Below, piece after piece: positions 24,976-32,554 of a stretch of 64,000 bases of DNA. Below the pieces are notes generated by a model. The model was not told the DNA's origin. It ran no database searches and saw nothing but the letters and a program-made list of their open reading frames with translations. Position 1 is the first letter of the stretch; the number at the start of each line of letters is the position of its first letter. Both the position numbers and the translations under genes were made by a program. The stretch is from Gracilimonas sp. (GTDB lineage: Bacteria > Bacteroidota > Rhodothermia > Balneolales > Balneolaceae), in NCBI RefSeq assembly GCF_017641085.1, contig NZ_JAEPPI010000001.1:1488001-1552000 (forward strand), read 5' to 3'.

Positions 24976-27312
24976 ATGAAACATCTCTTTTCCCTGTTTA
25001 TACTTTTGATCATTGGAACCTCCTACGCCTTTGCCCAGGCCAATTTTGAAGCCGCTGAACGCTTTACCGGAGAGAAAATGGAAAAACTCATCGGTGATAC
25101 CTTCGTTTGGCCCCGATGGATTGAAGACACGGATACTTTCTGGTATCCCTTTGAAAATACCGAAGGCACAAACTGGTATTTTGTGGATGCCGCCCGTGGT
25201 TCACAAAGAGAACTGTTTGACCGTGATGAGCTTGCAGCACAGCTATCTGAGACATTCAACCGCCCTTTCAACTCCAAAGATCTTGCCCTGAATGATTTCG
25301 ATTACGACACCGACAAAGAACGATTCACCTTTCATGTAGACAGCATCAATTTCACCTTTAACCTGAATGGAAACCGTTTGGTGAAGGGCGACTCTTTAAG
25401 TGAGGAAAAAGAAGAAGACTGGGCTACCTATTCCCCGGACAGCACCTGGATTGCTTTTGCTAAAAATCACGACCTGTATGTAATGCGGGCTGATGATGAA
25501 GACAGTACCGAGATTCAGCTTACCGATGATGGTGAGCTGTGGTTCAGCTATCAGGCTGATGATAGTGACACCACCTCAAACGAAAGGTTGCGTTCTCGTG
25601 CCAACTGGTTTGAAGACTCGGAGAAACTATGGGTGAAGCGTCAGGATAAAAGAAAAGTGGATGAGCTTTGGGTGATTAACTCGCTTGGTAAACGACCGGA
25701 GCTCGAGACCTATAAGTACCCGATGCCGGGTGAAGAGGATATTTATGTGGATGAAATCAAAGTATTTGATCCTGCTGGTGAGACTTCCGTAACCCTGGAT
25801 ACTGACAAATGGGAAGATCAGTCGCTGGGTGGTGTTTATTTTAATGATGGCGGAATTTGGGAAACCCAAAAGTCGGATTACCTCTACATTCTGCGCCGCG
25901 ACCGAACCTGGAGCAAGATTGATGTGCTGAAAGCCAATACCACAACCGGTGATGTTGAAGTGCTGTGGTCGGAAGAAAGTAAGCCCTATTTCAATACGCG
26001 TTATGCGCAGTTGGGAATCATTAACGAAGGAGAAGAATTTATCTGGTGGAGTGAACGAACCGGATGGGGACAGCTTTACCGCTACGATTCGGAAGGAAAC
26101 CTGAAAAATGCGGTTACCTCCGGATACTATACCGTAGGGGATATTGCTAAAATTGACACATCTGCCAAAACCATTTACTTCACAGCCTATGGGCGAGAAG
26201 AAGGACAAAACCCCTATTTCGAAAATCTATACTCCGTTCGTTTTGACGGCTCAAGACTCCGCCACCTGACACCGGAAGATGCCAATCATAATATCAATGC
26301 CTCTGAAGATGGAAACTACTTCGTGGATAACTACTCACGGGTAGATATGCCTACCAAAACGGTTGTCAGAAATGGAAACGGCGAAGCTATTCTGGAGCTA
26401 CAACAAGTGGATATGTCGGCTGCCGAGAATATTGGCTGGAGCGCGCCGGAAGAGTTTACCGTAAAAGCTGCCGATGGTGCTACCGACTTGTATGGTGTAA
26501 TGTGGAAACCCTTCGACTTTGATCCTGAAAAGGACTATCCGATTATCAGTTATGTATATCCCGGTCCACAGACCGAACCCTTCCCTACCAGTTTTTCCGT
26601 AACCGGTTCCACCGGGAGAAATCAATCGCTGGCGCAACTGGGATTTGTGGTTGTAGCTTTTGGTCAGCGCGGGGGAAGCCCGATTCGCTCCAAATATTAT
26701 CACAACTTTGGTTATGGAGATATGCGTGATTATCCCCTTGCAGATAATAAATATGGCATAGAACAACTGGCTTCCCGCCATTCTTTTATTGATCAGGACA
26801 AAGTGGGCATATTCGGGCATTCCGGTGGTGGCTTTATGAGTACCGCTGCGCTCCTCACCTATCCAGATTTTTATGACGTGGCTGTATCCTCAGCTGGGAA
26901 TCACGACAACAACATCTATAATATTTGGTGGAGTGAAGTTCATAACGGTGTGAAAGAGAAGCGCAAGACCGTGAAGGAAATGAACGAAGACAGTGTGGAA
27001 GTGGAGAAGGAAGAAATTACCTTCGACGCGCCCATTGAATCGAATGCCGAACTGGCCGGAAACCTTAAGGGGCACCTGCTTCTGGTTCATGGCGATATGG
27101 ATAACAACGTTCACCCTGCTAATACCATCCGCCTGGCTGACGCCCTCATCAAAGCCGGTAAGCGTTTTGACATGATGATTTTACCCGGCCGCCGGCATGG
27201 ATTTGGACCCTACAATCCCTACTTCCAGCGCATGATGTGGCATTACTTTGCTGAGCACCTGTTAGGTGATTACCGCCCGGATGTGATCGACTTTAATCTT
27301 CCGGAAGACTGA
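24976..27312 (+). CDS. S9 family dipeptidyl-peptidase IV-like protease, copy B
   Basis: This 778-residue protein is a close paralogue of the gene at 22210. It has a signal peptide to about residue 20, a DPP IV-type propeller, then the hydrolase domain with Ser616 (GHSGGG), Asp709 (HGDMDNNVHP) and His741 (GRRHGFG). Long identical stretches are seen in the hydrolase half, such as the region around FDMMILPGRRHGFGPY. The propeller differs more, mainly in insert regions near 260-310, so substrate range may have diverged. An internal terminator lies between the genes, and each has its own upstream region, so they are probably separate transcripts. A heptad array begins two bases after the stop. Confidence 0.93.
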   Translation: MKHLFSLFILLIIGTSYAFAQANFEAAERFTGEKMEKLIGDTFVWPRWIEDTDTFWYPFENTEGTNWYFVDAARGSQRELFDRDELAAQLSETFNRPFNSKDLALNDFDYDTDKERFTFHVDSINFTFNLNGNRLVKGDSLSEEKEEDWATYSPDSTWIAFAKNHDLYVMRADDEDSTEIQLTDDGELWFSYQADDSDTTSNERLRSRANWFEDSEKLWVKRQDKRKVDELWVINSLGKRPELETYKYPMPGEEDIYVDEIKVFDPAGETSVTLDTDKWEDQSLGGVYFNDGGIWETQKSDYLYILRRDRTWSKIDVLKANTTTGDVEVLWSEESKPYFNTRYAQLGIINEGEEFIWWSERTGWGQLYRYDSEGNLKNAVTSGYYTVGDIAKIDTSAKTIYFTAYGREEGQNPYFENLYSVRFDGSRLRHLTPEDANHNINASEDGNYFVDNYSRVDMPTKTVVRNGNGEAILELQQVDMSAAENIGWSAPEEFTVKAADGATDLYGVMWKPFDFDPEKDYPIISYVYPGPQTEPFPTSFSVTGSTGRNQSLAQLGFVVVAFGQRGGSPIRSKYYHNFGYGDMRDYPLADNKYGIEQLASRHSFIDQDKVGIFGHSGGGFMSTAALLTYPDFYDVAVSSAGNHDNNIYNIWWSEVHNGVKEKRKTVKEMNEDSVEVEKEEITFDAPIESNAELAGNLKGHLLLVHGDMDNNVHPANTIRLADALIKAGKRFDMMILPGRRHGFGPYNPYFQRMMWHYFAEHLLGDYRPDVIDFNLPED

Positions 27313-27314
27313 TA

Positions 27315-27349
27315 GAACATTGAACAAGGAACACCCAACATTGAACTCA
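27315..27349. repeat. Five-heptad array after S9 copy B, overlapping the MFS stop
   Basis: Five heptads are present (GAACATT, GAACAAG, GAACACC, CAACATT, GAACTCA). The last includes TCA at 27347-27349, the complement of the MFS gene's stop codon. Together with the opposite array at 27365-27392 it forms an imperfect inverted repeat between convergent genes. Confidence 0.8.
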
Positions 27350-28633
27350 GAAGTTTTTACTTTTTGCGTTCGATGTTCCTTGCTGGGTGTTCAGCCGCCA
27401 AGCTTTTTCGTTGGGTGTGATGGTGAAGCTCCATAAGATGCCGGCGAGCGCCATCACTCCTCCATATACCATGATGAGCGGTTTAACGGTCATCAGACCG
27501 CTTTCCAGGATCAGGGAGGCAATGACCACCGAAAAGGAATTCCCAATGGTAAAAAGCAGCCATTCTGTGCTGAATATTCGTCCGCGAAAGGTATCCTGTG
27601 TTCGTTTTTGAAGGAGTACGGTGCTGGAAACCCAGTTGGCTCCGGAAGCTGCATGGGCAAAAAGCACGAATAAAAGCATTAGCCCAATACTGTTTACCAC
27701 CCCTACCACCAAGTACATCACCCCGCAAAACGTAATAGCGAGCCCCATCAACAGCACCCAGTCTTTTTCTTCTCGAAAGATCCTGCGGCCTATAATGGGG
27801 CCGATTCCTGTTCCAAATCCCCGGGCGGCATACAACAATCCCAAGCCAATACTTCCCATCATCAGCACTTCTTCACTGACAATGATCAAAAGATATACAA
27901 GGCCTCCCAGAAACACCGTGGATGTGCCTTTTGCCAACGAGGGGCGAAGAATGTGGCGGTTTTTCACCAGGTAACTGAGTCCTTCTTTAATGCCCTTAAA
28001 CGGGTTACGGGTACGGTACATTTCTTCCTTCGAAAGCCTCTTCTGAGGGATGACAGCCCTATACACAAACCACGCCGATATCACATAACTGAAGCCATCC
28101 AGAATCAGTACATTGGTCGTTCCCAGCCATTCGGTAGCAAAACCACCAATGGCCATCCCCGTGGTAAAAATAATACTCCAGCTGGCCGTTGAAATAATAT
28201 TGGCGTTGGTGAGGTTACCCTCGGAGGTAACATTGGGGATGGAGGAGGTCTTGGCCGGTTCAAAGACGGCGGAAAGCATCATCTGTACAGCGGTTAGAAC
28301 ATAAGCCAGCCAGAGTGTGGCGGCAGAATCTACAAATATAATTCCGACAACAGCTACCCCACGCAGTAAATCACACCAGATCATCAGCTTCCTGCGGTTG
28401 AAGCGATCGGCTAAATAGCCGGCGAAGGGTGAGAACAAAGCCAGGCTCAACATTTTAACAACGATTATCAGCCCAAGCAGAAATTCGGAATCGGAATAAC
28501 GACCGATGATGGCATACAGGGCAAGCAGTCCAAACCAATCCCCGAAATTCGATATCGACTGAGCAATCCAAAGCCGACGAAAATCTTTGTTTTCTTTTAT
28601 GAGGTTAAGGTACGGGCGGAGGTTTTTGGTCAT
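27347..28633 (-). CDS. MFS transporter
   Basis: This 428-residue protein has twelve hydrophobic segments. The MFS signature between helices 2 and 3 is clear (GYLADRFNRRKLM). The overall pattern resembles the MFS_3/EntS-like exporter group, with a central charged loop near 195-215. Substrate is unknown. The last roughly fifteen codons are encoded by the heptad array at 27347-27392, giving a hydrophilic tail (LNTQQGTSNAKSKNF) that does not look like transporter sequence. The original stop was probably upstream and was replaced when the repeat arose. The start lies ten bases after another heptad array. dut, DUF3108 and the ArsC-like gene are upstream on the same strand. Confidence 0.88.
   Translation of the reverse strand: MTKNLRPYLNLIKENKDFRRLWIAQSISNFGDWFGLLALYAIIGRYSDSEFLLGLIIVVKMLSLALFSPFAGYLADRFNRRKLMIWCDLLRGVAVVGIIFVDSAATLWLAYVLTAVQMMLSAVFEPAKTSSIPNVTSEGNLTNANIISTASWSIIFTTGMAIGGFATEWLGTTNVLILDGFSYVISAWFVYRAVIPQKRLSKEEMYRTRNPFKGIKEGLSYLVKNRHILRPSLAKGTSTVFLGGLVYLLIIVSEEVLMMGSIGLGLLYAARGFGTGIGPIIGRRIFREEKDWVLLMGLAITFCGVMYLVVGVVNSIGLMLLFVLFAHAASGANWVSSTVLLQKRTQDTFRGRIFSTEWLLFTIGNSFSVVIASLILESGLMTVKPLIMVYGGVMALAGILWSFTITPNEKAWRLNTQQGTSNAKSKNF
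27365..27392 (-). repeat. Heptad array encoding the MFS C-terminal tail
   Basis: Four heptads are seen on the plus strand (TGCGTTC, GATGTTC, CTTGCTG, GGTGTTC). In the sense of the MFS gene they read as GAAC-type heptads and are translated as part of its tail. Confidence 0.75.
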
Positions 28634-28643
28634 AAATATAGCC

Positions 28644-28671
28644 GTCAGCTTTCAGACTTCAGCTGTCAGCA
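28644..28671. repeat. Heptad array directly upstream of the MFS start
   Basis: Four heptads (GTCAGCT, TTCAGAC, TTCAGCT, GTCAGCA) end ten bases from the MFS ATG at 28631-28633. The sequence family differs from the GAAC arrays but has the same 7-base period. A change in copy number would move the promoter relative to the start. Confidence 0.65.
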
Positions 28672-28745
28672 ACAAATTTGAACATTATGAACATTAAGGT
28701 TTGTATTGATGACTTCTTTCAACAAGCTTGAAGGTTCTGTAGATA

Positions 28746-28787
28746 ATCCTTCAACGTTCAGTGTTGGTTGTTCCTTGTTGGGTGTTC
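28746..28787 (-). repeat. Six-heptad array after dut
   Basis: Read in the sense of dut, six heptads begin with GAAC, CAAC, GAAC, CAAC, GAAC and GAAG, starting three bases after the dut stop (28791-28793). Nearly the same order occurs at 24564 and 31033. Confidence 0.8.
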
Positions 28788-28790
28788 AAT

Positions 28791-29237
28791 TCATTCAACG
28801 CCGGTGCTGCCAAACCCGCCTTCTCCTCGGTCCGTTTCATCCAGCTCATCTACTTCCAGCAGCGGGAGCTGTGTAACCGGAGCAATCACCATCTGGGCAA
28901 TTCGATCTCCATGATTAACCACAAACTCCTCCTCTCCGTGGTTAATGGCTATCACTTTCACTTCTCCCCTGTAATCCGCATCGATGGTTCCCGGAGCGTT
29001 CAGCATGGTAATACCATTTCGGATGGCCAACCCGCTTCGTGGCCTGATTTGAGCTTCATACCCTTCAGGCAGGGCCATCTGCAATCCGGTCGGGATTAAG
29101 GTCCGTTCTCCAGGTTTAATCACGATGGGTGTTTCCACCGCAGCGCGCACGTCCATTCCGGCAGCGGCCACCGATTCGTAGTTTGGAAGCGGCAAGTCTT
29201 TGGCGTGATCCAGTTTTTTAATTAATACCTGTTTCAT
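28791..29237 (-). CDS. dut: dUTP diphosphatase (dUTPase)
   Basis: This 148-residue trimeric dUTPase hydrolyses dUTP to dUMP, keeping uracil out of DNA. All five family motifs are present in order: [27 protein letters not shown] (with the catalytic Asp), GDRIAQMV, and the C-terminal arm [10 protein letters not shown]. The length is standard. The start overlaps the stop of the upstream DUF3108 gene by four bases (ATGA), indicating coupling. The stop is followed by a heptad array. The identification is secure. Confidence 0.96.
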   Translation of the reverse strand: MKQVLIKKLDHAKDLPLPNYESVAAAGMDVRAAVETPIVIKPGERTLIPTGLQMALPEGYEAQIRPRSGLAIRNGITMLNAPGTIDADYRGEVKVIAINHGEEEFVVNHGDRIAQMVIAPVTQLPLLEVDELDETDRGEGGFGSTGVE

Positions 29238-30031
29238 AATTCTTCGCGTGTGTATTCAATCATTCGTACGATTACATTTCCCCATAATACCTTCACCCTT
29301 GCTTCCAGCGGCACCCGGAGATCATCATCCAGAAACCAGGCTCTGAAATCGCCGGAGAAGCCAAACGGGCCTTCAATATTCTCCGTGGTTCCGTTCATCA
29401 GGTAAGCCTGTATCGGGCCGTCAAAGGAGGCATAATTTCGCTTTTCTTTTTTGAGAGAGTTATCAGCGTAAATGTATCCCTTTTTCTTGGTCACATACAC
29501 CGGCAGGGTGTAATCTTCCTCGCTCCCGGCAAAGAGGCGTGAAAAATAAAAGATGAGGTGACCTGAGGTAGCGGGATCTTCCAGATCAAGCGTATCCCGG
29601 GAATCGTCTTCTTCGATGTAGTACACCTTGCCGATATCCCGATCGAACCAGTATTGAATTTCATCATACTCCCCTTCATCAATATTATCTTTCCAGTACT
29701 TCACTTCTACCGGCAGGCCTTTTTCATTCACATAAAACAAACTGTGAAACCGGTCCAGCTCATCTCCTACAAAAGGAATGGATGGATTCGACTCAATTTC
29801 TGTAAGGATGTGATTCAGTTCCCGCCCTTCATAAGTGGTGTCGCTCAACAGTTCAACATTCACCCAACCCAGCTTCAAAAACCCATACTTCACTTCGTAC
29901 CGGAAGGTTTCCTTCACCGAAAAAAGCTCATCCATAGTTGGGGGTGTGGAGCTGGTATCCGGAAAGGTGTGCTGTCCGAAAGCGGGAGCCGTCAACACAA
30001 ATAGTAATATGGGGAGAATGATTCTGGTCAT
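29234..30031 (-). CDS. DUF3108 domain-containing secreted protein
   Basis: This 265-residue protein starts with a signal peptide ending near Gly18-Gln19. The remainder is beta-rich and resembles DUF3108 ([21 protein letters not shown] near 41-60; a Tyr/Asp-rich middle; [18 protein letters not shown] near the end). DUF3108 proteins are periplasmic or outer-envelope proteins of unknown function in Bacteroidota and Proteobacteria. The fold is thought to be a lipocalin/LolA-like barrel, so ligand or lipid binding is possible but not shown. It sits between the ArsC-like gene (34 bases upstream) and dut (four-base overlap). Confidence 0.75.
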   Translation of the reverse strand: MTRIILPILLFVLTAPAFGQHTFPDTSSTPPTMDELFSVKETFRYEVKYGFLKLGWVNVELLSDTTYEGRELNHILTEIESNPSIPFVGDELDRFHSLFYVNEKGLPVEVKYWKDNIDEGEYDEIQYWFDRDIGKVYYIEEDDSRDTLDLEDPATSGHLIFYFSRLFAGSEEDYTLPVYVTKKKGYIYADNSLKKEKRNYASFDGPIQAYLMNGTTENIEGPFGFSGDFRAWFLDDDLRVPLEARVKVLWGNVIVRMIEYTREEL

Positions 30032-30065
30032 AAAGTCAGTTTGCCAAAAGGCAGGATTCGGACAA

Positions 30066-30428
30066 TTATTTCTCCTCCGGTTCCTCTTCGGCTATAAAAG
30101 CCTCAAACGATTCTTCGTCATAGCCCACCAGCACCGATTCATCTTTCATAAGCACCGGCCGCTTGATCATCACCTGGTTTTCCAGCAGCTGCTCAAACAA
30201 TTCCTCTTCTGACAGATCTTTATCGGCCAGGCCTAAATCTCTCCACTTGCGGCCTCGTTTGTTCACCAATACCTCTAGTCCCACCTTAAACTCCAGTTCC
30301 TTCAGCTCATCTCGCGTCAACGGGTCTTTTTTTACATCAATGAACTCATACTCAACGTCGTGTTCGTCCATCCATTTTTTGGTATCTCTGATCTTGTTGC
30401 AGTTTTTTATTCCGGCAATATGAAGCAT
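30066..30428 (-). CDS. ArsC/Spx/YffB-type thioredoxin-fold reductase
   Basis: This 120-residue protein has the ArsC-family thioredoxin fold. GIKNCNKIRDTKKWMDEHDV at 6-25 holds the single catalytic-type cysteine (Cys10), and the phrase is closest to YffB-like members (GIKNCDT). KRPVLMKDESVLVGY matches the family's cis-proline segment with the conserved Arg-Pro. There is no CxxC as in Spx, and nothing shows arsenate specificity. It could act as a glutathione- or thioredoxin-dependent reductase. The tail is strongly acidic (EEEPEEK). The gene is first in the run leading to DUF3108 and dut. Confidence 0.85.
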   Translation of the reverse strand: MLHIAGIKNCNKIRDTKKWMDEHDVEYEFIDVKKDPLTRDELKELEFKVGLEVLVNKRGRKWRDLGLADKDLSEEELFEQLLENQVMIKRPVLMKDESVLVGYDEESFEAFIAEEEPEEK

Positions 30429-30526
30429 CGTAGTATTATGGTGAATGTTTTGTATTTTCAGTGAGGGAAAGATACGGTTTGTTTCCTGAAATTCGAACGT
30501 AATGAACGCCGAGTTCGTGCCATTTT

Positions 30527-31027
30527 ATGCTGAAGTTTTTTACCTCTCCGTTTTTACTGATCTCGCTGCTCCTGCTGATGAGCTGTACCCGTAATGATGC
30601 CCAGCGCGACTTCGAAAAGGAAGCCTATGCCCAGCCCCGGAATTATACCGAAACCACCAATCAGGGTGCGGTACAGAACCTGGATGAGGACGACTGGCGC
30701 ACTTCCCCGCTTTTCCAGGGACTCATTGAGATCGTACCTCCCTACCCCAACCCGGTTACCACCGATCAGGCCATCCAGTTTGAGGTGGAAGTGACGGGAG
30801 TACAATCCGTAAACGGTTTGGAAGTGTTGGTGAGGCTGCAAGACAACACTTTCCGCACGCTCTACACCGATTTTGAAACACTTCAGCCCGGACTCACTAC
30901 TTTTCAGATCAACCCCATCGAATTCTCGGAGTTTGGAAATCCTGAGGGAGCCCGCGGGCTGAACCGGGTGTACATCTTTAGTGCCAATCAGCAGATGATA
31001 TCCTACGGGGATATTATGGTGGAATAG
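30527..31027 (+). CDS. Putative lipoprotein, 166 aa
   Basis: The N-terminus is a lipoprotein signal with the lipobox LLMSC (Cys20), so the mature protein starts at Cys20 and is membrane-anchored. After about 45 polar residues, a compact beta-rich domain follows (IVPPYPNPVTTDQAIQFEVEV and later RVYIFSANQQMISYGDIMVE). The PPYPNP phrase resembles the start of Bacteroidota secretion or sandwich domains, in which an Ig-like module follows YPNP. I do not recognise a family with certainty. The gene is alone, divergent from the ArsC-like gene, and is followed six bases later by a heptad array. Confidence 0.72.
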   Translation: MLKFFTSPFLLISLLLLMSCTRNDAQRDFEKEAYAQPRNYTETTNQGAVQNLDEDDWRTSPLFQGLIEIVPPYPNPVTTDQAIQFEVEVTGVQSVNGLEVLVRLQDNTFRTLYTDFETLQPGLTTFQINPIEFSEFGNPEGARGLNRVYIFSANQQMISYGDIMVE

Positions 31028-31032
31028 GTTAA

Positions 31033-31074
31033 GAACATCCAACACGGAACATCCAATGTTGAACGTAGAACGGT
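31033..31074 (+). repeat. Six-heptad array after the lipoprotein gene
   Basis: Six heptads (starting GAAC, CAAC, GAAC, CAAT, GAAC, GAAC) begin six bases after the stop at 31027. The first four are nearly identical to those at 24564. Confidence 0.8.
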
Positions 31075-31197
31075 TTGCAGGAGGTTCGTGTGTCATAGCT
31101 TACTCTTACTTCATTCTTACAAATGTTGGATGTTTACCGAATTCTCATAAGATAGGCCCTGTTGCATACTATTATGTTATACCTTTATCAGAATCTG

Positions 31198-31842
31198 ATG
31201 CTGAAGATAATTTCTAAATCAATATTTCTATTGCTTTTCTTGTATTCGAATACTTTGTTCGCCCGGCAACAAGTGACAATTACAGCAGGTGATACAACAG
31301 TTGTCAATTCAAGACTTATCTCATTTAATGCTTTTGCAGAGGCTGTTGGAGTTGACATCTTGAGTGAAACTGAGTACTCAGGTACAACTCATTTAAGATT
31401 GTGGGGACCCCTTTCCCATAGTTTTGCAGCACGATTTTTAAATATAAGTATCGAATCAGATCAGATATCAGGTAAATGGTATGCCACATGGATCAATAAT
31501 TCCAGGCAAAAAAGTAGAAAAGAACTCTATAAGAAGTGGAATTGTACTTCTGACATACGCACAGTTTCAAATGACTTTGGATCACGATCCGGATGCTTAA
31601 TTAAAGAAGCGTACAGTGAAGCAATCCGAAGTATTCGAAACCTTGTGTTTGAATCAGGTTTTATTGAATTACTTAATCAACCGATTGATAGACGAATTCA
31701 GTTAGACGGTAAAAGTCTGCATGTGGAAATACTTGATGAAGAGGGGTATCGATTTGTAAGTTTTATGAATTATCATTTCCAACATCATCCCAAAAAACAG
31801 TTGATCGATAAAGCTCGAACTGTTTTAGGGTTATGGAAATAA
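31198..31842 (+). CDS. AT-rich orphan secreted protein
   Basis: I do not recognise this protein. Started at ATG 31198 it has 214 residues, with a good signal peptide (a LLLFLYSNTLFARQQ-type cleavage near residue 22); an upstream TTG at 31162 would add an unlikely extension before the signal. The mature part has two cysteines (in KWNCTSD and SGCLIKE) that could form a disulfide, and a SEAIRSIRNLVFESGF helix. Base composition is visibly more AT-rich than the neighbours. It stands alone between a heptad array and a VOC gene, so recent acquisition is possible. The spacing upstream shows no clear ribosome binding site. Confidence 0.6.
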   Translation: MLKIISKSIFLLLFLYSNTLFARQQVTITAGDTTVVNSRLISFNAFAEAVGVDILSETEYSGTTHLRLWGPLSHSFAARFLNISIESDQISGKWYATWINNSRQKSRKELYKKWNCTSDIRTVSNDFGSRSGCLIKEAYSEAIRSIRNLVFESGFIELLNQPIDRRIQLDGKSLHVEILDEEGYRFVSFMNYHFQHHPKKQLIDKARTVLGLWK

Positions 31843-32012
31843 AACCCAGCAAAAGTGTCTAAAAGTGTTTCATTAAGACGCCCCGAATAATCGAAACAGG
31901 CTGGATAGAGTGAAACAGAAACTTGACTGCTTGATATTAATTTCGCTACTTCTTTAAAACACTCCCATTTCTGTTTTACCTGATAAACCCAACAGCCTGA
32001 CAAGGATTACCA

Positions 32013-32399
32013 ATGGATAATGCAAGAATAACAGGTAGTGCCCCCATATTGTTGGTTAAAGATGTTGAGAAATCAGCCAATTATTATCGTGATAAAGTTG
32101 GCTTCAGCTACGACCGGTTTTGGGGTGAACCTCCCGGATTTTGCATTCTTCATCGTAATGGATTCAACCTGATGCTCAGCCGGGTCGAGGATGAACGCCA
32201 TATCGTTCCCCACTACAAAGTGGTACAAAACATGTGGAATGTTTACTTCTGGATAGATGACGCCAAAAAATTCTATGATGAGCTGGTGGCATCGGGTGCT
32301 GAAATTGACTACCACCTGGAGGAAAAAGACTATGGCTGCCTGGAGTTTGGGATTCAGGACCCGGATGGGTATGACATTGCTTTTGGACAGGTACTTTGA
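32013..32399 (+). CDS. VOC (glyoxalase/bleomycin-resistance) family protein
   Basis: This 128-residue protein has the typical paired beta-alpha-beta-beta-beta modules of the vicinal oxygen chelate fold. The first runs from APILLVKDVEKSANYYRDKVGF, the second from NVYFWIDDAKKFYDELVASG. The end reads DPDGYDIAFGQ. In metal-dependent members this position is DPDGNxIEFxQ with a metal-binding Glu, and here it is Ala. The protein may therefore be a metal-free ligand-binding member of the bleomycin-resistance type rather than an enzyme. AAGGA lies before the ATG. It is a single gene, convergent with the FG-GAP gene. Confidence 0.85.
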   Translation: MDNARITGSAPILLVKDVEKSANYYRDKVGFSYDRFWGEPPGFCILHRNGFNLMLSRVEDERHIVPHYKVVQNMWNVYFWIDDAKKFYDELVASGAEIDYHLEEKDYGCLEFGIQDPDGYDIAFGQVL

Positions 32400-32554
32400 T
32401 GAAATCGGCTACCATGTTTTCATTGAGCCGACAAAAAGCTAAGGTCTGATCTCCTTTCCGCTCTCAAAAAACAAGATCCCAAGTATTAACCAAGGGATGA
32501 CTTGAGCTATGCTATAATTCCCTTCCCATCCGGTCAGTATTGGATCGGCTTTGA

